From NCBI GenBank assembly GCA_025997715.1, contig BNUY01000019.1, positions 1 through 27,991 on the forward strand: a DNA stretch of 27,991 bases, read 5' to 3'. Positions 1 to 7,770 of the stretch are shown one piece after another. Positions within the stretch are counted from its first letter, which is position 1. The number at the start of each line of letters is the position of its first letter. Below the pieces are notes generated by a model, which had not been told where the DNA came from, ran no database searches, and saw only the letters and a list, made by a program, of their open reading frames with translations. Position numbers and translations under genes: made by a program. The DNA comes from Spirochaetia bacterium. Its GTDB lineage: Bacteria > Spirochaetota > Spirochaetia > Treponematales > Breznakiellaceae.

Positions 1-166
1 GGGACGGCTGGTTCCTGACGGGGGATCTGGGGTATTTCGACACGGATGGCTTTCTCTATTTGCAGGGACGCCGGAAGGAACTGATCAACCGGGCGGGGGA
101 AATGATAAGCCCACGGGAGATCGACGAACTGCTCTACCAGATCCCCCGTCAGGAACCAGCCGTCCC
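1..166. repeat. Left-end inverted junction, 30-bp perfect inverted repeat
   Basis: Bases 1-30 are the exact reverse complement of 137-166; pairing stops at base 31 against 136. The left arm meets the window edge, so the repeat may extend further. Both arms encode the same peptide of an acyl-CoA ligase (DGWFLTGDL), one on each strand, so the gene is folded back on itself here. The arms carry no transposon-like features. A chimaeric fold-back (amplification or assembly artefact) is the simplest reading; a genuine inversion is the alternative. Confidence 0.9.
3..140 (+). CDS. Inverted fragment of the acyl-CoA ligase (C-terminal part)
   Basis: Frame 3 reads DGWFLTGDLGYFDTDGF followed by GRRKELINRAGEMISP and a few more residues to LLYQ. 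These are the A7 (TGDL) and A8 (GR.KELI..GE.ISP) motifs of the AMP-binding acyl-CoA synthetase family, with the conserved Gly/Arg/Lys of the hinge. Its first residues repeat the last ones of the minus-strand ligase at 138-1274, so this is the missing continuation of that gene placed on the wrong strand. The frame stays open after 140 (to 452), but that part is antisense of the ligase and not coding. About 90 residues of the true C-terminus, including the catalytic lysine region, are absent from the window. Confidence 0.85.
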
Positions 167-1274
167 GGAAGCTCTCCCGGGTAGCCGCCTCGTTTTTGTA
201 ATAGGCACAGGCGATGTTTTTCCCTCGAACCGCCACCTCCCCGATGGTCCCCGCAGGGACCTCACCGCCCCCTTCCCGGATTATCCGTATCTCGTCCCCA
301 AAGGGCAGCCCCACCGAACCGGGTTTGCGTGCCCCAGGTGGAAGGGGGTTACTGGTGATTTGGCTTCCCCCTTCGGTAATGCCGTAGGATTCAATAAGGG
401 GGACTCCGGCCTGTTTCTCAAATGCTGCCAGTACCGCCTCCGGCAGGGCTGAGGAGGCGGAACGCATAAAGCGCAGATTGGGATAAGCGGTCGGGGAGGG
501 GATTTCCCGGCTCAGGAGTATGGAATAAATGGTGGGCACCGCGCTGAACCAGGTAACCGCTTCGTTCTGCACCCAGGACCAAAAACGGCCGGCGCTGAAT
601 TTGGGGGGCATCACCACCGGGAAACCCGTGTAGAGGGGGGTGAGCAGGGTTACCACCAGTCCGTTGATGTGATTCAGCGGGAGGAGGCAGAGCGCCTTGT
701 CTTCCTTGGTCAAGTTGTGGGCTTGGCGTATGTTGTTACATTCCGCGAGGAGGTTGGCGTGGGTAAGCATGACTCCCTTAGGGACCCCGGTAGTTCCCGA
801 GGTGTAAAGGAGCAGGGCCAGATCTGCGGGGATCCTCTCCCCGTTTTTTCCCTCGGCGTTTTCTATGCGGTACAGTCCCAGCCCCGGCTCCGGTTCTTCC
901 AGAAAATGGGCCCCTGATTTTTGCTCAGCGTCCCCGTCCATTTCCGCCAGGAGCCATGCGGCCCCCGAATGTTCCAGCAGAAAGGCAAGTTCCCGTGGGG
1001 CGCTCTGGGGGCTCATCGGAACCGCCACGCCCCCCGCCGCAGTAACCGCAAGAAAGGCCGCGGAGCCCCGGATTCCGTTCCGGACCATACAGGCCGCCCG
1101 GTCCCCCTTTTTAAAACCCTGGGTGGCAAGATGGGAACCCAGTGCCCGGACCTTTTCCTCAAGCCCGCCGAAACTCAGGGTTTCCCCTGAGTCCGGTTCG
1201 ATGAGAAAGGTTCTGTCCCCGTCTTTCCCGGCCCGCAGGCGTATCAGGCCGCCCAAGTCCCGAACGCCGCTCAT
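138..1274 (-). CDS. Acyl-CoA synthetase / AMP-dependent ligase, 3' truncated
   Basis: This enzyme adenylates a carboxylic acid with ATP and transfers it to CoA in the cytoplasm. About 379 codons are present. The ATP-binding A3 motif LLYTSGTTGVPKG lies at residues 155-167, ESYGITEG (A5) at 295-302 and TGDL (A7) at 376-379. The ATG at 1274 overlaps the stop of the upstream ABC ATPase gene (ATGA), so it is the last visible gene of a translationally coupled operon. After TGDL the frame runs into inverted sequence at about 138; the native continuation sits on the plus strand at 3-140. A full-length family member would be about 500 residues. Substrate class (aromatic, short-chain or hydroxy acid) cannot be read from sequence. 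With the reductase-type genes upstream, it probably makes the CoA thioester they act on. Confidence 0.9.
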
Positions 1275-2059
1275 ATCGCAAAGTCCTCCACTACGCTCTG
1301 GTCCTCGAAGAACTCCTGCAATATGGATTTACGGATCCTGATGAAGCCTTCGGAACTCCGGTTACGGGGCCGAGGAAGATCCACCGCAATCTCCCGTTTG
1401 ATGGTTCCGGGCCGGGCGGACATGATGATCACCCGGTCGCCCAGATAGATAGCCTCGTCAATATCGTGGGTAACCAGGAGCATGGTCATCCGTTTGTGTT
1501 CCCATATACGCAAAACTTCATGCTGCATGTGTATCCTGGTCAGGGCATCCAGTGCGCCGAAGGGTTCATCAAGCAGGAGAATCTCCGGCTCCTCAATCAG
1601 TGCTCGCACGATGGAAACCCGCTGCTGCATACCCCCCGAAAGCTGGCAGGGATAGGCCTTTGCAAACTGTTCCAGTCCTACAAGTTCCAGGTATTGCCGC
1701 ACTAGTTCCTGTTTTTCCTTTTTGGAGAGCCGCTTCTGGTTTTCCTTACTGATACCGAAGGCCACATTGTCCTCAACAACAAGCCAGGGAAACAGCCGGG
1801 ACTCCTGAAATATCATTCCCCGGTCATACCCGGGGGCGTGGATCGCCTTTCCATCGTTCAGTATCAATCCGTCCTCGTAGGTTTCAAGCCCCGCAATGAT
1901 ACGGAGCAGGGTACTTTTTCCGCATCCGCTGATGCCCACGATGCTTACAAATTCCTGTTGCTTTACGCACAGGCTAATATCCTGAAGGACCTGCAGCGGC
2001 CCCTCCTTGAGTTCAAATGTTTTGTTCAGATGGCTAATTTCCAGATTTTGCTGCCCCAT
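1271..2059 (-). CDS. NitT/TauT (SsuB/TauB)-type ABC transporter ATPase
   Basis: ATPase of an importer for nitrate, sulfonate, taurine or another small organic anion; it acts as a dimer under the membrane permease. The 262-residue protein shows Walker A GISGCGKST, Q-loop MIFQESRLFPWL, signature LSGGMQQR, Walker B ILLLDEPFGALD and the H-loop VTHD. The phrase FPWL after the Q-loop and the short C-terminus are typical of the SsuB/TauB/NrtD group. The start at 2059 is chosen because it lies 2 nt after the permease stop with a purine-rich AGGGG before it; an upstream ATG at 2089 would overlap the permease. The 3' end overlaps the ligase start by 4 nt. The system name does not fix the substrate, since this family also carries aromatic and pyrimidine-like compounds. 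Confidence 0.93.
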   Translation of the reverse strand: MGQQNLEISHLNKTFELKEGPLQVLQDISLCVKQQEFVSIVGISGCGKSTLLRIIAGLETYEDGLILNDGKAIHAPGYDRGMIFQESRLFPWLVVEDNVAFGISKENQKRLSKKEKQELVRQYLELVGLEQFAKAYPCQLSGGMQQRVSIVRALIEEPEILLLDEPFGALDALTRIHMQHEVLRIWEHKRMTMLLVTHDIDEAIYLGDRVIIMSARPGTIKREIAVDLPRPRNRSSEGFIRIRKSILQEFFEDQSVVEDFAI

Positions 2060-2061
2060 GA

Positions 2062-2850
2062 TTACCCCTGCCTGATATTGACGTTCCATTTAAGAATATG
2101 GCGTTCCGCCAATTGGATCAGGCGGTTGATGACCCACCCGATGATACCGATGGTGAGTACCCCCACCAGCATGGGCGCGGGCTGGGCCAGTTCCCGGGAA
2201 AAGGAAATAAGAAAACCTAGCCCTGAAGAGGCTGCGATAAGTTCCGCGCCGATAACGCTCAACCAGGCTGCCCCGATGCCGATCCGCAGGCCCGTAAAGA
2301 TGCTCGGCGTGGCGGCGGGAAGCACCACCTTACGGATCACCTCAATCCGGGACTTCATGAACAGGGTGGAAACTTCGAGATATTTTTTGTCCACATGCCT
2401 GATACCGTCGATGACGTTGAGGAGCACCGACCAAAAGGTTCCAATGGCGATGACGATGATCTTGGATCGTTCCCCAATTCCGGACCAGAGGATCAACACC
2501 GGCACCCAGGCCACGATGGGAATGGGCCGCATGATCTCGATAAGGAAACGCATTGCCCGCTCAAAGAGGCGGAACAGTCCCATCAGGGTTCCGGTGGCTA
2601 TGCCCAAGACCCCGCCCAGGGCATAGCCGAAAAGCACTCTTCGCAGGCTGACGAAGATATGCTTTTGCAGCGTACCTTTACTCACCTGTTTTAAAAAAGA
2701 TTCCCAGATCCCCTCGGGGGATGGGACGATATTGACCCGGATCAGCCCATTGTTGGCGGCAAGCTGCCAGAGGAGTACCAGTATCGCCGGGACGATGAGG
2801 CTGAAGAAAAAATAGTCGGGAAATTTTTTTTTCGTTTTAGTTTTACTCAT
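2062..2850 (-). CDS. NitT/TauT (SsuC)-type ABC transporter permease
   Basis: Membrane-spanning subunit of the same importer, 262 residues. It starts with a basic tail (MSKTKTKKKF), then about six hydrophobic segments, beginning with FFFSLIVPAILVLLWQLAA. The cytoplasmic EAA loop that docks on the ATPase is seen near VSTLFMKSRIEVIRKVVLPAATPSIFTGLR. The ATG at 2850 follows GGAGG at a spacing of 8 nt and begins 1 nt after the activase stop, so the much longer open frame upstream (to 3105) is read-through and not coding. Placing transporter genes between the enzyme genes and the ligase indicates that transport and metabolism are expressed as one unit. Confidence 0.93.
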   Translation of the reverse strand: MSKTKTKKKFPDYFFFSLIVPAILVLLWQLAANNGLIRVNIVPSPEGIWESFLKQVSKGTLQKHIFVSLRRVLFGYALGGVLGIATGTLMGLFRLFERAMRFLIEIMRPIPIVAWVPVLILWSGIGERSKIIVIAIGTFWSVLLNVIDGIRHVDKKYLEVSTLFMKSRIEVIRKVVLPAATPSIFTGLRIGIGAAWLSVIGAELIAASSGLGFLISFSRELAQPAPMLVGVLTIGIIGWVINRLIQLAERHILKWNVNIRQG

Positions 2851-2851
2851 T

Positions 2852-3721
2852 TTACAATCCCTCCGCGTAATGCGCCTGCTTTTCTGCGGCAAAATGACCG
2901 GCATATACCGCCGCTCCCAATGCGCCGGCGAAGGTGGTGTCAAAGGGGGCGTCCGCCAACTGGGTTTCCAGCACATCCTCCAGGGCCTTGCGCATTCCCT
3001 GGTTATTGGTAACCCCGCCGGTAAAGAGGATGGAAGGCTCCAGGCCAATCTTGCGGAGCAGCGTCTTAACCCGCCGGGCTGTGGCCAGATGTATCCCCGC
3101 AGCAATATCCTCCCGGCTTACCCCCCGGGCCTTGAGGGATATCACCTCCGATTCCGCAAAGACCACGCACTGGCTGCTGATCTCCGCAGGGTTCACCGCC
3201 TGCAAAGCACATTCTCCCAGTTCCTCCAGGGTCAGGTTCAACAGTTGCGCTACTTTTTCAAGAAACCTTCCCGTCCCGGCGGCGCATTTATCGTTCATGA
3301 TAAATTCAATAACCTTACCGTTCGAGTTATCCACCTTGATGGCCTTTGAGTCCTGCCCCCCAATATCGATCACCGTTTTGGTCCCGGGGTTGAGCACATA
3401 GGCCCCCATGGCGTGACAGGATATTTCCGTTAACACCTGGGAGTGGATGTCCCCGATCTCCAGGGCGATACGTCCGTAGCCGGTTCCCACCAGATACTCC
3501 ACATCGGTCTTTTGAATATTTCCCGCACGGAGCAGTATGTCCAGCACCCGGTTGGCGGTCTCCTTGGAAGAGACCCCGCTGGGAACCAAAGCGGCTTTAA
3601 TTTTGCCCTCAGAGAGAAGCACCCCCTTTGTCGCCCGGGAACCTATATCAAGCCCTACGGCGGGGATCTCCCCAAAGGCGCTTTTCTGGGTTTCGTTTAA
3701 GGTATATTCCGTAATGTTCAT
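2852..3721 (-). CDS. BadF/BadG/BcrA/BcrD-type activase (ATP-driven electron donor)
   Basis: An ASKHA-fold ATPase of 289 residues that holds a [4Fe-4S] cluster between two subunits and drives an electron into an HgdB/BcrB-type partner on ATP hydrolysis. Phosphate-binding motifs DIGSRATK (25-32) and DIGGQDSK (119-126) are present. Both cluster-ligand cysteines of the family are in place: C146 in NDKCAAGTGRF and C185 in SSQCVVFAESE. The N-terminus (MNITE) resembles that of the fused activase at 4960-6993 (MNISE), pointing to an old duplication within the operon. The start is preceded by AAGGAAGGG. Two different activase subunits in one operon recall BcrA/BcrD of class I benzoyl-CoA reductase, whereas 2-hydroxyacyl-CoA dehydratases usually have one. 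Confidence 0.9.
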   Translation of the reverse strand: MNITEYTLNETQKSAFGEIPAVGLDIGSRATKGVLLSEGKIKAALVPSGVSSKETANRVLDILLRAGNIQKTDVEYLVGTGYGRIALEIGDIHSQVLTEISCHAMGAYVLNPGTKTVIDIGGQDSKAIKVDNSNGKVIEFIMNDKCAAGTGRFLEKVAQLLNLTLEELGECALQAVNPAEISSQCVVFAESEVISLKARGVSREDIAAGIHLATARRVKTLLRKIGLEPSILFTGGVTNNQGMRKALEDVLETQLADAPFDTTFAGALGAAVYAGHFAAEKQAHYAEGL

Positions 3722-3749
3722 ATCCCTTCCTTATTATTCCGGATTTTTT

Positions 3750-4967
3750 TTACGAGAGCATTTCCACAAACGCCTTGACCCGGGTGATAAGCTGCCCCGT
3801 GGGGGGGCCCACCTGAAAGGTCCCGTCGATGGCGATGGAAGGGATGTCCCGCTTCTTAAAGTGGTTCCGCTTCATCTCAATATCAATACTGCCGAAGGAG
3901 CAGCCCACGTAGCCATACAGGATAAGCCCCTTGGCGTCGGATTTCTTAACCTGGTTTTCGATGACCAGACATGCCTGGCTGGTAGTACCGCTGTTCTTTC
4001 CGCCGATTTGAAATTCCACCAGGGCGTCCAGGGGTGTTTTGGTTTCGTCAAAGCCCCGCTCAAAGGTGTTGGGGATGCACCAGCCCAGAACACTGCCCCC
4101 GGCCTCGTCAATAGCCTCGTAGACCCCAAACTCCTGGCCCCGGGCGCCGCTCCATACCAGGGGGACCACCGTATCGTTGTACTCCCCCGGCTCCAGGGCG
4201 CTCAGTTCCTCGATGATAAGATCAATGGCCTCTTCGTATTCCTGTGGTTTGCCAAAATAATGGCTGGACCCCAGGAGGATGAACATGGCCGGCAGACTGC
4301 GGATATAGGTTGGATGCTGTTTCCGCAGATTCATGATGGTCCGGGCTTTACGGATGGCCCGGTTGTACCGCTTGAGTTCCTCCCCGAGCTTTTCTTCGTC
4401 CAGAGGTTTTCCGCCGGATATCCAGGCCGCCGCCTGCCGAAGCTGGGCCTTGTAATACTTCAGCAGAATTTCGTATCGCTCCGGGCTTATGTCGTCGGGC
4501 TTGACCCCCACATCATCGACGTGGATATCAAAGCCAAACTGCTGCCGTACCAGCTCAAAGGCTATGTTGTAGGGCTCGCAGGTACGGCTGCTGTAGAAAA
4601 GCCTCCGGGCGGTGGACTTTTGGCGCAAATACAATTCCCCCAGGATTACCTTGACCATGGAACAGGTTTCCCGGGGGAGCTGGAAAATATCTTCGGAAAT
4701 CGAAATCGCTTCGGTGCTCCCCAGGCGTCCCATTTCGGTAAAGGCCAGGGGTATGGCGCCGCAGGCATAAAACAGGGGACATTCCGCAAGTCCCGCCGTC
4801 CAGATCACGTTCTTTCCCCCGGCGGCGGCTTTCTCCGCGTCAAAGACATAGGTTACCGCCAAGTCCAGGATCTTTCCCACCCCCGGGGAGTGTTTGTGCA
4901 CCACATCTTTACTGTGGCGTATATGTTCCAACTGGGCTTCTATCCCCTTTTTCTTTTCCTCAGACAC
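3750..4967 (-). CDS. 2-hydroxyacyl-CoA dehydratase / benzoyl-CoA reductase-type subunit (HgdB/BcrB-like)
   Basis: Iron-sulfur subunit of an ATP-dependent CoA-ester reductase or dehydratase, 405 residues, the usual family length. Cysteines that could bind clusters are C63 and C69 (AECPLFYACG), C102 (ETCSM), C130 (RTCEPYN), C297 (GWCIPN), C333 and C356 (YVGCSFGS). The start is GTG with AGGAGG 7 nt upstream; it overlaps the 3' end of the fusion gene by 8 nt, so translation is probably coupled. The likely partner is the HgdB-like half of the fusion protein, together forming a two-subunit catalytic core served by two activase domains. A double-cubane protein (YjiM-like) is an alternative, but the YjiM-type segments I remember are not obvious here. 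Substrate unknown. Confidence 0.87.
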   Translation of the reverse strand: MSEEKKKGIEAQLEHIRHSKDVVHKHSPGVGKILDLAVTYVFDAEKAAAGGKNVIWTAGLAECPLFYACGAIPLAFTEMGRLGSTEAISISEDIFQLPRETCSMVKVILGELYLRQKSTARRLFYSSRTCEPYNIAFELVRQQFGFDIHVDDVGVKPDDISPERYEILLKYYKAQLRQAAAWISGGKPLDEEKLGEELKRYNRAIRKARTIMNLRKQHPTYIRSLPAMFILLGSSHYFGKPQEYEEAIDLIIEELSALEPGEYNDTVVPLVWSGARGQEFGVYEAIDEAGGSVLGWCIPNTFERGFDETKTPLDALVEFQIGGKNSGTTSQACLVIENQVKKSDAKGLILYGYVGCSFGSIDIEMKRNHFKKRDIPSIAIDGTFQVGPPTGQLITRVKAFVEMLS

Positions 4968-6993
4968 GGGTCAGCCTCCTTTCTTCAAGTACCTCGATAA
5001 ATGCTTCCAGCCTGGTTTTAAGCTGCCCCTCGTCCCCGGTGGAATAGTCTCCGGGAATTTCCAGGACCAGGATGCCCATTTCCTGGAAGCGGTGGACAAA
5101 ATCATTTTTTGAAATTCCGTAACAGGGACAGAATTTCATAAAAAAGAAAATGACCCCATCCACATCGTACTCCTCTGCCAGTTTTGCGGAGAAATCAACC
5201 CGGTCCGAAAGGGGCTTCATCCGGGCACAGGGGGCCTGGTTCAGGTATCCTGCGGCCAAGTCTTGTAAGACATCCCCCCCGGTGTCGGGGACATCCTTGG
5301 CAAAGGGACTGTAGCCGGCGCAGTTATCTTCAATTACCACTCGCACCCCCGGACTGCCTTCTTCAATAAGTTTCGTAAGCTTGTTGTCCCCATCGGCGAT
5401 GATACCCCCGGCCAGCATGAGCCGGAGGGGACGCTCTCCGGCTTCCGGGGCTTTGTAGGCCCTGAGCTGTTCCAATATCTCTTCCAGCCGGGGGAGCAGG
5501 TCCTCCACCGGGAGGTAGTAAAAACTCCGGGCTATGGCCTGAAACTGGGAGCTGGAAAGGGCCGGCAGAGAATGTTTCCGGTACCCCGCGATTTCCCGTA
5601 TCAGCCCCCTGGCCTTATTGTAGAGGGCTATGTTTTCCCGTATCTTGTTTTTATCCACTTTTTCCTTGGTAAGTTTTTCCAGGTCCTTCACAAAGCCGTC
5701 CAACTCCGTGACCAAATAGTTTTCCGAATCCTTGTTGCCTAAAAGCCGGGGCATATTAAAGATACTGGTGGGAATAAAATTGTTCCCCAGGGCTTCCGCG
5801 GTTTTTCGCATACAATCACAGGTGTAGAAGGTGTATACCTTGTCCAGGCTTGAATAGAGGGGATAGTTTTCCTGCATACTCCCCAGGATACTCTTGGTAA
5901 AATCGCAGAAGATACTTTGGGTAATGGTTTCCCCGGAGTTAACCTCCTTCTGGTTTCCTGCGTGGAGCATACGGATATGGGAAACATCGGCGGCGCTCAG
6001 TATCTCCAGGGGGGTATAGGTGCACAGATATGCTACGTTTTTCTTTTTTCCCGCAGCCCGTTCAATAAACAGTTCCTGCTGCCGCTCCACAGCATTATTC
6101 AGGTTGGTCAGGTCGATAGTAAACTGCTCCGCGCCGGAACTGCTCCGTTCCGCCTGCTTACGGGCATACTGCCCCGCAAAGAGGGCGGAGCCCAGAGCCC
6201 CCGCATAGACCGTGTTGATAGGGGATACGGCCATCGGAAAGCCAAGGAAATCCTCCATGGTTTTTACCATCCCGGTGTTGTTGGAAACCCCGCCGGAAAA
6301 AAGCACATTGGGAAGGATACCCACCCGGTTTAGGAGGTTGTTTACCCGCTTTGCCACGGAACAGTGCACCCCCGCCGCCAAATTCGATTCCTTTGCCCCT
6401 TTGGCCCGTTCGGAAATAATCTCCGATTCCGCAAAGACCACGCACTGGCTGCTTATTTCCGCAGGCTTTTCCGCCTGGAGGGAAAGCGCCCCCAGTTCGG
6501 TTACCTCGTAATCCAGAATGTTGGCGACCTTTTCCAGAAACCTTCCCGTCCCGGCGGCGCACTTATCGTTCATCACAAAGTCCAGAACCTTGCCGTCCTT
6601 TGGGTCGATACGGATAACCTTGGAATCCTGGCCCCCAATATCAATGATGGTTTGAATATGGTCCCCAAGAAAACTGGCCCCCAAGCCGTGGCATGAAATC
6701 TCCGTCACCGTCCGGGAGGGGACAGGGCCAAAGTCCAGGGCGATACGGCCATAGCCCGTGGCTACGATGTAGTCCAGGTCCAAAAGGGCCAATCCGCTCT
6801 GGGAGAAAAGATCCTCCAGTAGTTCCTGGGCCGTGGCCTGCATGAAAAGGCCGGTGGCGGTAAGGGCGGTGTAAAGCTTTCCTTCCGCGATTAATACCGC
6901 TTTGGATTGGCGGGAACCAATATCAATCCCTGCCACTGGATTACCGGGAATACGCGCGGCCTTGTTCGCCGCAAAAATTTCGCTAATGTTCAT
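4960..6993 (-). CDS. Activase - HgdB-like reductase fusion protein
   Basis: A 677-residue protein joining the electron-donating ATPase and a catalytic iron-sulfur subunit. Residues 1 to about 285 are a full activase: DIGSRQSK (24-31), DIGGQDSK (118-125), cluster cysteines C145 (NDKCAAGTGRF) and C184 (SSQCVVFAES). From about 318 an HgdB-like domain follows: C324 (YLCTYTPLEIL), C363 (IFCDFTK), C392 and C394 (YTCDCMRK), C558 (DNCAGYSPF), C622 and C624 (KFCPCYGIS), ending in STGDEGQLKTRLEAF, the usual C-terminal signature. Such fusions exist in the COG1924/COG1775 group but are much less studied than the separate proteins. The ATG at 6993 has only a weak ribosome site (AGGCAG). The gene is followed with an 8-nt overlap by the stand-alone HgdB-like gene. 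Confidence 0.9.
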   Translation of the reverse strand: MNISEIFAANKAARIPGNPVAGIDIGSRQSKAVLIAEGKLYTALTATGLFMQATAQELLEDLFSQSGLALLDLDYIVATGYGRIALDFGPVPSRTVTEISCHGLGASFLGDHIQTIIDIGGQDSKVIRIDPKDGKVLDFVMNDKCAAGTGRFLEKVANILDYEVTELGALSLQAEKPAEISSQCVVFAESEIISERAKGAKESNLAAGVHCSVAKRVNNLLNRVGILPNVLFSGGVSNNTGMVKTMEDFLGFPMAVSPINTVYAGALGSALFAGQYARKQAERSSSGAEQFTIDLTNLNNAVERQQELFIERAAGKKKNVAYLCTYTPLEILSAADVSHIRMLHAGNQKEVNSGETITQSIFCDFTKSILGSMQENYPLYSSLDKVYTFYTCDCMRKTAEALGNNFIPTSIFNMPRLLGNKDSENYLVTELDGFVKDLEKLTKEKVDKNKIRENIALYNKARGLIREIAGYRKHSLPALSSSQFQAIARSFYYLPVEDLLPRLEEILEQLRAYKAPEAGERPLRLMLAGGIIADGDNKLTKLIEEGSPGVRVVIEDNCAGYSPFAKDVPDTGGDVLQDLAAGYLNQAPCARMKPLSDRVDFSAKLAEEYDVDGVIFFFMKFCPCYGISKNDFVHRFQEMGILVLEIPGDYSTGDEGQLKTRLEAFIEVLEERRLTRV

Positions 6994-7026
6994 GATATCT
7001 GCCTGGAAGTCCTCGTGCTATTAGGA

Positions 7027-7761
7027 TTAGGGTTGTAACTCCTGAAAAACCGTATTGGGATCGACGGTATACCGGTAGTGGGCCGTCCGTGCGGGAATGT
7101 CATAGATAACCGTGGATACGGTTACGCTCTCCAGCTTATCCTCAGGTTTTTTGTAAATCCTGGCGTCATCCCCCCGGTATTCCAGGGCCTTCTTGATATG
7201 GGAGAGATCCACCCTCTCCGCCTTCTTTCCCTCAAAAGCCCGGCGTATGGCCGTAAGCCGCTGGAGGGTATCCCCCTCGTCTATGGGCTGATTCAGGTTG
7301 AGGAAGTGGTTGCTGCGGAAAAATAATTTGTCCGCCACCCATTCCACGGCGAAGCGTTTTTCCAGTTCCTCAATAGAAACTATTCCGGTTTCGTCTGCAA
7401 GAACAATATTCCCGCCCACGTGGACATCCCGGTTAAGATGCCAATGGGCGAGTTCCACCGCCTCCAGCAGGTTTGCGGCATTTCCCACAATATCTTCCAC
7501 GATGACCCCCCGGGGGATAGTGCGCCGGATGGCGTCTCCCAGAGAAACGCCACCGCCCTGCACATAGGTAATCGCTGCGGCCACACCCTTTTCGTTGATA
7601 CCGCTGTTAAGGCCCCGCTCAAATTCGTTGGCCTTACCGGCTATACCCACATAGGCATACCGGCGCTTGTCCCGGATAATGTCTTCTTTGAAGGAATTAT
7701 CCACACCCATGTCCCGGTTTTTAAAGAGAAACCTGCCGCTAACGCTGCCGAGGGTACACAT
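7027..7761 (-). CDS. N-terminal-nucleophile amide hydrolase (C45/AAT or choloylglycine-hydrolase-like)
   Basis: The 244-residue product begins Met-Cys-Thr (MCTLGSVSGRFLFKNRDM). In Ntn hydrolases of the penicillin-acylase/C45 group the Met is removed and Cys becomes the nucleophile; the following FLFKNRDM matches the conserved Arg-Asp strand, and GINEKGVAAA is the usual next block. Such enzymes cleave linear C-N amide bonds (acyl amino acids, bile-acid or penicillin-type amides) or transfer acyl groups. No signal peptide is seen, so it acts in the cytoplasm. It starts 9 nt after the binding-protein gene, behind AGGGGATT. In this operon it may free a carboxylic acid from an imported N-acyl compound before CoA activation; that step is inference. 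It is shorter than many relatives (about 320-350). Confidence 0.78.
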   Translation of the reverse strand: MCTLGSVSGRFLFKNRDMGVDNSFKEDIIRDKRRYAYVGIAGKANEFERGLNSGINEKGVAAAITYVQGGGVSLGDAIRRTIPRGVIVEDIVGNAANLLEAVELAHWHLNRDVHVGGNIVLADETGIVSIEELEKRFAVEWVADKLFFRSNHFLNLNQPIDEGDTLQRLTAIRRAFEGKKAERVDLSHIKKALEYRGDDARIYKKPEDKLESVTVSTVIYDIPARTAHYRYTVDPNTVFQELQP

Positions 7762-7770
7762 GCTAATCCC

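Noticed and set aside
3537..5000. A 487-codon plus-strand open frame over the HgdB-like gene
   Set aside because: It is the antisense of 3750-4967 and the start of the neighbouring activase, has no family motifs, and reflects GC-rich codon bias.
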